A program made the position numbers and the translations under genes. The notes under the pieces are model-generated. The model made no database searches and had not been told where the DNA came from. It saw nothing but the letters and a program-made list of their open reading frames with translations. This document shows positions 19,167-28,013 of a stretch of 64,000 nt of DNA, piece after piece; positions within the stretch are counted from its first letter, which is position 1; every line of letters begins with the position of its first letter. Source of the stretch: Ureibacillus manganicus DSM 26584 (GTDB lineage Bacteria > Bacillota > Bacilli > Bacillales_A > Planococcaceae); the NCBI RefSeq assembly GCF_000772945.1, contig NZ_JPVN01000005.1, positions 124,001 through 188,000 of the forward strand, given 5' to 3'.

Positions 19167-19177
19167 AAAGAGGACTC

Positions 19178-19711
19178 CTATTCTGGTTTGATCATTTCCA
19201 TATGCGAAATTATGTCTGCTTCTTTCATTTCACCCGTTTTTATTTTTAATACTTTTCCATCAGGATTGATAAAAATAGATGCTGGTAAATCTATGACATT
19301 ATAAGCAGTCATTACATCTCTTGTTTTATCAATAACTGTCGGAAAATCAACACCAAGATTATTTAAAAAGTTTTGAACCTCAAATTCAGATTGTGCGATA
19401 TTAATCGTTAGAAGATTTACACCTTGGTCTTTGAATGCTTCATATTGGCGGTCCATAGCTGGCATTTCTCTTTTACAAGGTTCGCACCATGTTCCCCAAA
19501 AATTTAACATAACGCCTTCTCCTCTATAATCTGAAAGACGATGCTTTGTGCCGTCTAATCCAACAAGTTCAAAATCGGGTGCAGTGTCTCCTACTGCTAA
19601 TAATTCAACTTTATCTTTCGTGAATGAGCTGTATATTGTAAATCCAATAGCTACAAGTAAAACAGCTAAAATAACTCCACGAATAATAGAGCGCTTTCTT
19701 TTTTTATCCAT
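19178..19711 (-). CDS. resA: Thiol-disulfide oxidoreductase ResA
   Basis: Membrane-anchored thioredoxin-like protein, 177 residues, that reduces the CXXCH disulfide of apocytochrome c outside the membrane. Single anchor helix at residues 11-28, active site WCEPC (C76, C79), with the Glu between the cysteines that is diagnostic of ResA. The cis-Pro is in IDLPASIFIN. The start follows GGGGAGG. First gene of resABC, 112 bases downstream of rluB. Confidence 0.96.
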   Translation of the reverse strand: MDKKRKRSIIRGVILAVLLVAIGFTIYSSFTKDKVELLAVGDTAPDFELVGLDGTKHRLSDYRGEGVMLNFWGTWCEPCKREMPAMDRQYEAFKDQGVNLLTINIAQSEFEVQNFLNNLGVDFPTVIDKTRDVMTAYNVIDLPASIFINPDGKVLKIKTGEMKEADIISHMEMIKPE

Positions 19712-19822
19712 TTGAGCGGTAACCTCCCCAATTTTTACAGTCTTCTCTATTATAACAAATATCTATGATAGTACTTTTATCTAATTTGAATGATTTTCGA
19801 ACTTTTCACTATTTGCATTGTG

Positions 19823-20554
19823 CTAATCGATCTTACCAGTTTCCGCCAAGACCCTTAGAAGCTTTACTTCATGTTTTGATAACTGGCGATATTCTCCAGG
19901 AGTTAGTCCTGTTAAATCTAGAAAAGCAAATCTTTCACGCTTAAGCTTAACAACTGGTGTTCCAATTGCTTCAAACATACGACGCACTTGACGATTTCTT
20001 CCTTCGTGAATAGTAATTTCACAAATCGCCTTCCCCGCTTGCTCATCAAAAGAAGTCATACTTACTTTTGCAGGAGCGGTTTTGCCATCTTCCAACTTAA
20101 TTCCACGTTGTAGTTTTTTTAACCCTTCAATCGTCGGAACACCTTTTACTCGTGCAATATAAGTTTTATCAATCTTAAATTTAGGGTGCGTCATTTGATA
20201 TGCAAATTCGCCATCATTTGTTAATAATAAAAGACCAGTAGTGTCATAATCGAGACGTCCAACTGGGAAAATTCGTTCAGGTACATGCTTGAAAAGGTCT
20301 GTTACTGTTTTACGACCTTTATCATCAGTTACTGCTGAAATAACTCCTTTCGGTTTATATAGTAGGTAGTAAACTTTATCCTCTTTTTCAAGTTTAATAC
20401 CATTCACTTCTATAACGTCAGAATTAGATACTTTGGTTCCCAATTCTTTTACAACTTTTCCATTTACTTTTACTTTACCTTCTAAAATGAGTTGCTCTGC
20501 TTTTCGCCTTGAAGCTACTCCTGCATATGCTATTACTTTTTGTAATCTTTCCAT
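19823..20554 (-). CDS. rluB: 23S rRNA pseudouridine synthase RluB
   Basis: Site-specific pseudouridine synthase of the RsuA/RluB/E/F group, 243 residues. S4 RNA-binding domain at residues 1-60 (VIAYAGVASRRKAEQLILEGKVKVNG pattern), then the catalytic domain with GRLDYDTTGLLLLTNDG, catalytic D102, and the conserved HEGRNRQVRRM motif. In B. subtilis the gene is also immediately upstream of resA, and modifies helix 93 of 23S rRNA near position 2633 (B. subtilis numbering). Confidence 0.96.
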   Translation of the reverse strand: MERLQKVIAYAGVASRRKAEQLILEGKVKVNGKVVKELGTKVSNSDVIEVNGIKLEKEDKVYYLLYKPKGVISAVTDDKGRKTVTDLFKHVPERIFPVGRLDYDTTGLLLLTNDGEFAYQMTHPKFKIDKTYIARVKGVPTIEGLKKLQRGIKLEDGKTAPAKVSMTSFDEQAGKAICEITIHEGRNRQVRRMFEAIGTPVVKLKRERFAFLDLTGLTPGEYRQLSKHEVKLLRVLAETGKID

Positions 20555-20889
20555 TAATTGTTCACTCCGTCTATTAAGATGCTTTATGAAAACGACATAA
20601 GCGTTAAAATTTCGAATTGTCGCTATAGGAACTAATTATGTCCCTCTACATAAGGTTACCCTTTTTTAGTGTTCTACAAAAAAGTTATTCTTGAATCTGT
20701 TGAAAATTATGTCATATTTTATCGCAATATTAAAGGAAAATAGCTTATTGTACCAATTCAAGATCAAGCTATGCCACTTTTTGTACAAAAATATATATAA
20801 TAACTCATCTTGATACTTCTTAGGTTGTACAACAATAACTTATCAATGTTTATTCAAATATAATATTTCCACCAAAATTCATTAAAAAC
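20555..20889. other. AT-rich intergenic region without recognised feature
   Basis: About 335 bases between rluB and the carboxypeptidase terminator. No open frame with a ribosome site on either strand. In B. subtilis the sporulation genes spmA and spmB lie here; I see no remnant. Presumably it contains the rluB promoter, but no convincing -35/-10 pair was found. Confidence 0.5.
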
Positions 20890-20932
20890 AAAAAAAGACT
20901 TACCTAGAAATTTGAACATTCTAGGCAAGTCC
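20890..20932 (-). terminator. Terminator after the D,D-carboxypeptidase gene
   Basis: Minus strand GACTTGCCTAGAA, loop, TTTCTAGGTAAGTC then TTTTTTT. Confidence 0.85.
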
Positions 20933-20947
20933 TATTACACTTAAACC

Positions 20948-21955
20948 CTACGTTTCTAAATCTACCTTTTTTGTAAAGACACTACGATTATTTAAAAATA
21001 TGTGCCACACTCCAAATTCGCTTTGTTTTCTAGAAAGATATAGTACATTTTTTAGTTGGTTTTCTTCTTTTGGTGTTAATAATAATCGAATTGGTTCTTT
21101 CAAAATTACGGATATATTTTTATTTACTTGATAAGTGCCTTTGTCAGCAATTGTCACAGCCTTGTATTCATCAAAAGCTTTTTCCGCAAGATATTTATGT
21201 ACTTGCCAATCATTTGATTCATTTAACGTGACAACAATCACTCTTTTACCATCTTTTTCAAAATAAGTCGCTAACGTTCTACCTGCGATCTTCGTAAAAC
21301 CTGTTTTACCCGCAATCGCTCCAACATTTTCTCTTAATAATCGATGTTTGTTTAACCAGTTTGTACCGTGTGTTAGCTTATCAGTAGAATTGTATGTGAT
21401 CGTAGTAGCAATTTCTCTAAAATTTTCGTTATCCATTGCATATTTTAACATAAGTGCAGTGTCATAAGCAGTTGAAATATGGAATTCATGATGTAGTCCA
21501 GATGGATTTGTAAAATAAGTATTCTTAAGTCCATAGAACAAAGCTTTTTCATTCATCAAATCTACGAATCCTTCAACGGACCCACCGACACTTTCAGCAA
21601 TTGCATGGGCTGCATCGTTTCCAGAACGAAGCATTAGACCATACAGTAAAGTTTCTAGCTTTACCTTTTCACCTGGCTCCAAATAGATAGAAGATCCTTC
21701 TGCAAGACCGGCTTCATGTGAAATCGTCACTTCCATATCTAGTTCAGCATTTTCGACTGCTACAAGGGCAGTCCACATTTTAGTTAAACTTGCAATCGGC
21801 ATCTTTACATGAGGACTACTACCATATAATAGTCTCCCAGTATCAGCATCAATAACAGCGTATGAAGCACTGGCGGCTTGTGCTACGCCGAAATATGCAG
21901 TAAGTGAAAATGCTAAAACAAAAATCACTTTAACAAGTTTCTTCAGGCTAGGCAC
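20948..21955 (-). CDS. Serine-type D-Ala-D-Ala carboxypeptidase (DacB/DacF position)
   Basis: Low-molecular-weight penicillin-binding protein, 335 residues from the GTG at 21955. An N-terminal signal peptide (cleavage near AQAASA, residue 28) is followed by the S11 peptidase motifs: SLTK (S56-K59), SGN (111-113) and KTG (217-219). It trims the terminal D-Ala from peptidoglycan pentapeptides. It occupies the dacB site between scpB and rluB, but lacks the long C-terminus of DacB and the spmAB partners, so a sporulation role is likely but not assured. Start problem: AAGGAG touches the GTG; the only codon at normal spacing is CTG at 21946. Confidence 0.9.
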   Translation of the reverse strand: MPSLKKLVKVIFVLAFSLTAYFGVAQAASASYAVIDADTGRLLYGSSPHVKMPIASLTKMWTALVAVENAELDMEVTISHEAGLAEGSSIYLEPGEKVKLETLLYGLMLRSGNDAAHAIAESVGGSVEGFVDLMNEKALFYGLKNTYFTNPSGLHHEFHISTAYDTALMLKYAMDNENFREIATTITYNSTDKLTHGTNWLNKHRLLRENVGAIAGKTGFTKIAGRTLATYFEKDGKRVIVVTLNESNDWQVHKYLAEKAFDEYKAVTIADKGTYQVNKNISVILKEPIRLLLTPKEENQLKNVLYLSRKQSEFGVWHIFLNNRSVFTKKVDLET

Positions 21956-22075
21956 TCCTTCGTTAAATAGTTATCTAAGTATTTAATTGTTTAACAATAA
22001 ACAAACTAAATCTATATTAACTCAAACATATGCATTTATATTTCCTACCATTACTAATAATAGAGATTAAAAACA

Positions 22076-22669
22076 TTACTGTTCCTCACCTGCAAAAGTC
22101 TCTTGGAATTTTGTCATGAATAAATCTGTATCTTGATCATTGTCTTTAAGTACTTCATCTGGTAATGGCGGAAGATCCTTCAATGAATTTAATCCGAAGT
22201 AATTTAAAAATTCTTTTGTTGTGCCATATAAAATAGCTCGGCCTGTCCCTTCTGCACGCCCGACCTCTTGTATGAGCGCACGTGATACAAGTGTTTGAAT
22301 AGGTCGATCGCTCTTAACTCCACGTAAGTCTTCAATCTCAACTCTAGTAATAGGTTGTTTATAAGCAATAATTGCGAGAACTTCAAGTGAAGCTGTCGAT
22401 AGCACATTACTTGTTGGATTTTCAACTAATTTTTTAATAGTATCAGCCATTTCAGGTTTTGTAGTTAGTTGGTATGTACCTGCTAAATTTTTTAAAGTGA
22501 CTCCACTTACTTCAGATTGTTCGTAGTTTGTTTTTAATTCACTTAATGCTGCTTCTATTTCCATCGTTTCAACTTCTAGCAGTTGCGATAATTGTTTTGC
22601 AGTAATTCCTTCGTCCCCAATAACGAACAAAAGTGCTTCTATTTTACTCATCAATAGTTCTGAGTTCAT
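22076..22669 (-). CDS. scpB: Segregation and condensation protein ScpB
   Basis: Kite subunit of the SMC-ScpAB condensin, 197 residues. Two winged-helix domains: IEALLFVIGDEGITAKQLSQLL at the N-terminus, and NVLSTASLEVLAIIAYKQPITRVEIEDLRGVKSD in the middle, the most conserved ScpB stretch. The ATG at 22669 follows AAGGAGG and lies inside the 3' end of scpA (26-base overlap), ensuring coupled synthesis of the complex. Confidence 0.96.
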   Translation of the reverse strand: MNSELLMSKIEALLFVIGDEGITAKQLSQLLEVETMEIEAALSELKTNYEQSEVSGVTLKNLAGTYQLTTKPEMADTIKKLVENPTSNVLSTASLEVLAIIAYKQPITRVEIEDLRGVKSDRPIQTLVSRALIQEVGRAEGTGRAILYGTTKEFLNYFGLNSLKDLPPLPDEVLKDNDQDTDLFMTKFQETFAGEEQ

Positions 22670-23420
22670 TGTCAGGAACCTCCTTGTCCAAAATTACAAA
22701 TAATTCATCAAAGTTTTTTTGTTGTTCGACAGAAACGACTTGTCTTTTCATAAGTTCTAAGATTGATAGAAAAGTTACGATAATGGTTGTCTTATCTTCA
22801 TAGGGAAAAAGATCTGAAAAAGAAGACTTCCCACCTTGCACCTTCAATGAATCTACAACAGCAAACATTTGCTCTTTCACAGAAATCTCCTGTCGCGCAA
22901 TTCTTGTAGATAATGGTTTTCTTAAATTTTTACGACGTAATATTTTCTGTAGCGCACCAATCATGTCGTACACATTTACTTTCGCGTCAAACAAAGCAAG
23001 CTGTTGATCTGGTACCATTGAAGTTAAGTCACTTGGTGGCCGAGTATAAACTAAGGATCTGTCCGATTCTAATTCTTTCAACTCAATTGCAGCTTCTTTA
23101 TATTTTTTATACTCAATTAGTTTGATTACTAGTTCTTCCCTTGGATCTTCTGTTTCGACTTCAAATTCAGCATCTTCCAATTCACCTTCATGTATTGGTA
23201 AAAGCATTCGACTTTTGATAGCAAGTAGTGTTGCAGCCATTACTAGGTACTCACTTGCCTCATTTAGTTCTAATTCTTTCATAGCATGAATATGGTCAAT
23301 ATATTGCGAAGTCAATTCTGCCATTGGAATATCATAGATATCAATTTCCAACCGATGAATTAAATGCAATAATAAATCAAGAGGCCCTGAAAAGGCATCT
23401 AATTTTACTTCATAAGACAT
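22644..23420 (-). CDS. scpA: Segregation and condensation protein ScpA
   Basis: Kleisin subunit of the SMC complex, 258 residues. N-terminal FSGPLDLLLHLIHRLEIDIYDIPMAELT and LAIKSRMLLP motif bind the SMC neck; the C-terminal winged helix (SFSDLFPYEDKTTIIVTFLSILELMKRQVVSVEQ) binds the SMC head. The ATG at 23420 follows AGGTGG; an upstream start at 23444 lacks a ribosome site. Operon scpA-scpB as in B. subtilis. Confidence 0.96.
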   Translation of the reverse strand: MSYEVKLDAFSGPLDLLLHLIHRLEIDIYDIPMAELTSQYIDHIHAMKELELNEASEYLVMAATLLAIKSRMLLPIHEGELEDAEFEVETEDPREELVIKLIEYKKYKEAAIELKELESDRSLVYTRPPSDLTSMVPDQQLALFDAKVNVYDMIGALQKILRRKNLRKPLSTRIARQEISVKEQMFAVVDSLKVQGGKSSFSDLFPYEDKTTIIVTFLSILELMKRQVVSVEQQKNFDELFVILDKEVPDNELRTIDE

Positions 23421-23569
23421 AACTGTACCACCTATTAAAATCACTCATATGTAGTGTTAATTTTTTTGGAATTTTATTTGTCATCAGTTGTGAAAGTTAA
23501 TGAGATTAGTTCTGAATTTGAACTTACTATTTTAATGACACTAATTAGTATATAGGAAAGAGGATTTCA

Positions 23570-24076
23570 ATGCACTCGCAGTTTCACCCATTATTTATAG
23601 ATTATTTGGCATTTTTTAATGGCAACCAAGATTATTTTGAATGTCACGAAGTTTTAGAAGATTATTGGAAAAAATTAGCGCCAGGTGAGAAAAATCATCC
23701 ATTAGTTGGTTATATTCAATTAGCAACAGGTATGTATCACTGGAGGCGACAAAACCTGAACGGTGCACTACGTATATTACGTAAAGCTTATGACAATTTT
23801 CAAGCAAATAAAAACTCTGAGTTCTTTGAGCATATTGATTTTGAAGATTTAATCGATCATTGCTTAAAATCAATGGATGCATTAATGCAAGATTGTCCAT
23901 TTGTAGCGTTTCAACTACAGGTCACTAACTCCGAATTAAAGTCCATTGTAGCTAAAAAAATTGAAGATCTACCAAATCATTCGTATCACTTTCTACTTAA
24001 TAAACATATGCTTCGCGATCGCTCAGATATTCTAAATGAAAGAGAAATTAAAAGAAACTTAAAAAATAGAAAATAG
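23570..24076 (+). CDS. ypuF: DUF309 family protein (YpuF-like)
   Basis: 168-residue helical protein with the DUF309 signature YFECHEVLEDYWK (about residues 23-35) and IQLATGMYHWRRQNLNGALRIL. The function is unknown; family members are often near scpAB, as here. The ATG follows AAAGAGGA. It is divergent from scpAB and convergent with ribT, with a palindrome array downstream in place of a normal terminator. Confidence 0.85.
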   Translation: MHSQFHPLFIDYLAFFNGNQDYFECHEVLEDYWKKLAPGEKNHPLVGYIQLATGMYHWRRQNLNGALRILRKAYDNFQANKNSEFFEHIDFEDLIDHCLKSMDALMQDCPFVAFQLQVTNSELKSIVAKKIEDLPNHSYHFLLNKHMLRDRSDILNEREIKRNLKNRK

Positions 24077-24079
24077 AAT

Positions 24080-24362
24080 GATTTGTCCTCGAAAAGCAGG
24101 TTCGAGGACATTTTTTCGGTTTTCGAGAAATTTTTGTCCTTGAGAAGCATGTTCGAGGACAATTTTCCGGTTTTCCAGTGATTTTTGTCCTCGAGAAGCA
24201 TTTTCGTGGACAATTTTCCGGTTTTCCAGTGATTTTTGTCCTCGAAAAGCATTTTCGAGGACAATTTTCCGGTTTTCCAGTGATTTTTGTCCTCGAGAAG
24301 CATTTTCGAGGACAGTTTTCCCGTTTTCCAGTGATTTTTGTCCTCGAGGAGCCAGTTCGACC
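24080..24362. repeat. Tandem palindrome array, 51-bp period (GTCCTCGAG type, linker 1)
   Basis: Five hairpins plus a decayed sixth, spaced 51 bases (stem starts near 24083, 24134, 24187, 24238, 24289). Hairpin TTGTCCTCGAR-AAGCNNN-YTCGAGGACAA; linker close to TTTTCCGGTTTTCCAGTGAT. In the first and fourth units both stem partners change (CTCGAA with TTCGAG). Lies between convergent ypuF and ribT. The flank 24363-24525 shows nothing else. Overlapping open frames on both strands follow the 3-fold period and are not genes. Confidence 0.92.
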
Positions 24363-24525
24363 GATTTACTCCATACTTTTCTCCAAAATCGCCGAATTTA
24401 TTTTGTAACCCATTTGCTAGAAATTCCCTATATGAGTTAACCTATCGAAATGACGATCATTCAGATTTAGATAATTCATTAAAGGAGATTTTATTCAATC
24501 ACTCAAAAGAAAAAGCAGAGGTACA

Positions 24526-24891
24526 CTATTCTGTACCTTCTGCCTCATTCAAAATGGATAAACATTTTTCTATAAATGGTTTAGTCGTTTCGTTTGCGTG
24601 AATCGTATGATATTGATTTGAAAGTTCTTGAAGCATTGCTAATGCAACACCTTCACCTCTGTGGGAAGGGATGACGGAAATATGCTGGACCGTAGCGGTT
24701 TTTTCATCAACAAAAACGCCCACTATTCCAATATATTCTTCCCCTTTTTTCCAAAAGAACAATTGCCAATGATCATCCTGCTCATACTTTTGCATCGTTT
24801 CCATAAGATGTTTAACATCTTTTTCTTGAGGCATAAACGAAAGCAGTCCCATTGCTATTTTTTCAAATGATTTTTTATAGCGAACTAACAT
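24526..24891 (-). CDS. ribT: RibT-like GNAT acetyltransferase
   Basis: 121-residue GNAT-fold protein with the RibT N-terminus MLVRYKKSFEKIAMGLLSFMP. The acetyl-CoA loop is seen in ISVIPSHRGEGVALAML (Q/R-x-x-G-x-G/A type, here R-G-E-G-V-A). In B. subtilis ribT is the last gene of the FMN-regulated ribDEAHT operon and encodes a fast-acting acetyltransferase of unknown substrate. Here it is alone: no ribDEAH upstream and no riboswitch adjacent. Convergent with ypuF. Slightly short at the C-terminus. Confidence 0.85.
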   Translation of the reverse strand: MLVRYKKSFEKIAMGLLSFMPQEKDVKHLMETMQKYEQDDHWQLFFWKKGEEYIGIVGVFVDEKTATVQHISVIPSHRGEGVALAMLQELSNQYHTIHANETTKPFIEKCLSILNEAEGTE

Positions 24892-25009
24892 CTATAACAT
24901 TCCCTCTTTTACTTAACATAACATCTTTACATAATATTAACTATCCTACACGAATTATCTAAAGTAAGCAACTACACACTTGTGACTTATTACCTAATGA
25001 TTGTTCACA

Positions 25010-25117
25010 TTATTGTAAAGATGAATTTGGAATGATAATAAATAAGTATATTAATGCCCAGACAATACATGCCACCACTAAAATACCTAATAGCCACCAT
25101 TTTGCACTTTTACTCAT
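25010..25117 (-). CDS. Small membrane peptide translationally coupled to lysA
   Basis: 35-codon frame with sequence starting MSKSAKWWLLGILVVACIVW and ending IIIPNSSLQ: a positively charged N-terminus and a single hydrophobic helix of about 23 residues. The ATG overlaps the lysA stop as ATGA, and GGTGAG lies 8 bases upstream inside the lysA 3' end, so translation would be coupled. It is too short for usual gene calling. No homologue is recognised. The hydrophobic helix with basic start and precise stop-start overlap argue for a real small protein, but chance cannot be excluded. Confidence 0.6.
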   Translation of the reverse strand: MSKSAKWWLLGILVVACIVWALIYLFIIIPNSSLQ

Positions 25118-26439
25118 TTTACACTCACCTTATTCAAAGAAAATGGAAGATCATTTACAACAAGATCCTCATAACTTTCTCTTTGAACAGCTAGTTGATG
25201 GTCACCAGATTCAACAAAGACAACCGCAGGACGTGGAACACGATTATAGTTTGAGGCCATAGAGTAACCATAAGCACCAGTACAAAACACAGCTAGTAGA
25301 TCACCTGCATCAGCTTTTTGTAATTCTGCATCTATGATTAATTTATCTCCTGATTCACACAGTTTACCTGCAACCGTGTATGTAAAGTTTCTATCTTCGT
25401 GTGCTTTGTTTGCTATTGTCGCTTCATATTTTGCATCATATAAAGCAGGACGAATATTATCACTCATCCCTCCGTCAACAGCAATGTATTCACGAATATT
25501 TGGCACAGTTTTTTGTGATCCAATCGTATAAAGTGAAGTTCCAGCATCTCCAACTAATGAACGACCTGGTTCAATCCAAATTTCAGGCATTGATAATTTG
25601 TATTCTTTAACATTTTCTTGAACCGTTTTGATCATTTCTTCCACATACACTTTAGGCTCTAATGGATGGTCTTCTTCTGTGTAGCGAATACCAAAGCCAC
25701 CACCTAAATTTAATACTGTACATTCAAATTGGAATTGCTCTTTCCAATCACTAATTTTTTTCATTAACTTTCCAGCTGCTAAGCTAAAGCCGTCAGTTTC
25801 AAAAATTTGTGAACCGATATGACAATGTAACCCTAATAATTGTAAATACGGATGATTAACAACTTTTTGGAATGCTTCATCGGCTTGACCATTGTTTAAA
25901 TCAAAACCGAATTTAGAATCAGCTTGGCCAGTTGTGATAAAGTCATGTGTATGCGCCTCTACCCCTGGTGTTACACGAAGTAAAATACGCATGGATTGTT
26001 TTTTCGCTTCAGAAATCTCTTTTAATAATTCGATTTCATAGAAATTATCTACAACTATACATCCAATTTTTGTGTCGAACGCAAGCTCTAACTCAGCGTA
26101 GGATTTATTATTTCCGTGGAAGTGAATTCTTTCTGCTGGGAAGCCAGATTTAATTGCCGTATATAGCTCACCACCAGAAACAACATCTAAAGATAAATTC
26201 TCTTGTTTCGCTAGTTGATAAATAGCAATACATGAAAATGCTTTCGATGCATACGCCACTTCAGCTTTTACACCCATTTTGTTAAAAGTATTAATAAAAC
26301 CTCTTGCACGATTACGTATTAATTCAATGTCATAGATGAAAAGTGGGGTACCATATGTCTTTGCTAAATCGACTGTATCTACCCCACCAATCATTAAATG
26401 ACCGTCTTTTGAAATGTTTTGAGTTCCATATAAATGCAT
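25114..26439 (-). CDS. lysA: Diaminopimelate decarboxylase
   Basis: Fold-type III PLP enzyme, 441 residues, converting meso-diaminopimelate to L-lysine. PLP lysine K66 in VAYASKAF; GGGFGIRY (phosphate-binding glycine loop), EPGRSLVGDAG, and the active-site GKLCESGDKL and GAYGYSMASNYN near the C-terminus. The ATG at 26439 follows AGGAGAG. In B. subtilis lysA follows spoVAF at the end of the spoVA cluster, the same relation as here, with expression boosted in sporulation. Confidence 0.97.
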   Translation of the reverse strand: MHLYGTQNISKDGHLMIGGVDTVDLAKTYGTPLFIYDIELIRNRARGFINTFNKMGVKAEVAYASKAFSCIAIYQLAKQENLSLDVVSGGELYTAIKSGFPAERIHFHGNNKSYAELELAFDTKIGCIVVDNFYEIELLKEISEAKKQSMRILLRVTPGVEAHTHDFITTGQADSKFGFDLNNGQADEAFQKVVNHPYLQLLGLHCHIGSQIFETDGFSLAAGKLMKKISDWKEQFQFECTVLNLGGGFGIRYTEEDHPLEPKVYVEEMIKTVQENVKEYKLSMPEIWIEPGRSLVGDAGTSLYTIGSQKTVPNIREYIAVDGGMSDNIRPALYDAKYEATIANKAHEDRNFTYTVAGKLCESGDKLIIDAELQKADAGDLLAVFCTGAYGYSMASNYNRVPRPAVVFVESGDHQLAVQRESYEDLVVNDLPFSLNKVSVK

Positions 26440-26546
26440 AAACGATCTCTCCTTAAGTTCAAAGGAAAATGAAAAATCCCCTTCAAAATAACAAAAAACT
26501 TATATGTGAACTTTAACATAGGAAAGACCGTTTCGCAATGGTCCAC

Positions 26547-28013
26547 TCAAGAACGTTTGCGATATTTTGCACCGACAATATATGGTCTGATTGCATCGTC
26601 TGCCATTGGGAATCGAATAAACACACGCGTAAATGCTTTCGGAAAGAACGGCACTAAAGGCCACATATATGGCACGTTCATCGGTCTTAAATGACAGAAG
26701 TAAGAAAATGTAAAGAATAGTGCAATGAAGAATCCATTGGCTCCCCAAAGAGCAGTTAAAATAATTATTAAGAATTGGAAGTATTTTAACGCTGTACTCA
26801 GTTCGTAGGTTGGTATTGCAAAGGAGAATATTGCAACAACTGCTGTATAGAGAACAACTTCAGGTGTGAATAACCCAACTTCTATTGCAATTTGGCCAAT
26901 AATTACACCGGCGACTAATCCCATTGCGGTCGATAATGGTGTAGGTGTATGAATCGCAGCTAGCCGCAAATACTCTAAACCTAAACTCGCAATGATAATT
27001 TGTAAGAACAATGGTATGTGGGACTCCTCTTTCGATCCAATAAAACCTAGCCCCTCCGGAAGGTGAAACTCATTGGTGGCTAATAAATACCAAATTGGTA
27101 AAAGAGTTAAACTTAGAAATGCGGCTATATACCGAAGCAGTCTTACGGAGGTTCCGATAAATGGAGCTTGACGATATTCCTCCGCATGTTGCAATAAGTG
27201 GAACATCGTTACTGGAACGATGATTACCGATGGTGATGTATCCACTACAATCGCAATATGGCCTTCCAATAAATGAGCAGCAACGATATCAGGTCTTTCC
27301 GAATATCTGACAAATGGCATCGGATGGAACTTTTGTTTAAATAACCATTCTTCCAGCGATTTATCAGACATCGTAAGACCATCGTGTTTAATTTGATCTA
27401 ATCTTTTTTTTATCCACTCTAAATGTTTAGTATTTACAATGTCATTCATATAGACAATTGCAACGTCTGCTTTACCTAAATCAGTTACTTTATGAAGATT
27501 AAATCGTAATTGAGGACTTCTAATACGACGGCGGATTAAACCTGCATTGATAATAATATTTTCCGCAAAGCCATCGCGTGACCCTCTGATAACTTTCTCA
27601 TTATCCGGTTCCTCTGGTGAACGTCCAGGATAATTACGTAACTCCAATGTGTAAGCATAACCATGTAGTGTAATGATTCCTACCGTTCCACTTAGGACTG
27701 AGGTAACAAACTCATCTTTGTCTTTCACCTCAGATTTCCCAAAGAAGTTAAGATGTTCATTAAAATAAGCTACTTCATCGTCAATGGGGTCATTCATTTC
27801 AAATTCTTTACTATCTCTACGCTCAAAGAAAAGCGGAGTTAGTTGAATCGTTAAAGTATTTGAATCAATTAACCCACTAACGTATACAAGTAGAACTGGT
27901 AAATCTCTTACATGAGCTTCTTTTAAAAGGATATCAAACGATTCATCTTTTCCAAATTGCCCTTCTAAATATACTTTTGCCTCGTCTATAGATGTAAAAA
28001 TCTTGTTTGTCAT
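26547..28013 (-). CDS. spoVAF: Spore germination-linked membrane protein SpoVAF
   Basis: 488-residue protein of the GerA/SpoVAF family. A soluble N-terminal half (about 1-280) contains the GerA-type GRSPEEPDNEKVIRGSRDGF and YMNDIVNTKHL motifs; the C-terminal half has five or so transmembrane helices. In Bacillus it works with FigP/YqhR in amplifying germination ion release. It overlaps sigF by 4 bases (ATGA), so it is cotranscribed with the spoIIA operon. The spoVAA-AE genes that separate these two in B. subtilis are absent from this site. Confidence 0.93.
   Translation of the reverse strand: MTNKIFTSIDEAKVYLEGQFGKDESFDILLKEAHVRDLPVLLVYVSGLIDSNTLTIQLTPLFFERRDSKEFEMNDPIDDEVAYFNEHLNFFGKSEVKDKDEFVTSVLSGTVGIITLHGYAYTLELRNYPGRSPEEPDNEKVIRGSRDGFAENIIINAGLIRRRIRSPQLRFNLHKVTDLGKADVAIVYMNDIVNTKHLEWIKKRLDQIKHDGLTMSDKSLEEWLFKQKFHPMPFVRYSERPDIVAAHLLEGHIAIVVDTSPSVIIVPVTMFHLLQHAEEYRQAPFIGTSVRLLRYIAAFLSLTLLPIWYLLATNEFHLPEGLGFIGSKEESHIPLFLQIIIASLGLEYLRLAAIHTPTPLSTAMGLVAGVIIGQIAIEVGLFTPEVVLYTAVVAIFSFAIPTYELSTALKYFQFLIIILTALWGANGFFIALFFTFSYFCHLRPMNVPYMWPLVPFFPKAFTRVFIRFPMADDAIRPYIVGAKYRKRS

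Noticed and set aside
24080-24362. Row of ordinary rho-independent terminators
   Set aside because: Hairpins are not followed by a proper T-run on either strand (only three to five T), and one array lies behind a gene that already has a strong terminator.
23986-24408. Open frames on both strands with KNHWKTGKLSS or VLEKHFRGQFSGF repeats
   Set aside because: Same artefact of the 24-kb array; they also overlap the end of ypuF.
26440-26546. L-box (lysine riboswitch) for lysA
   Set aside because: The lysA leader is only about 100 bases with no lysine-aptamer consensus.
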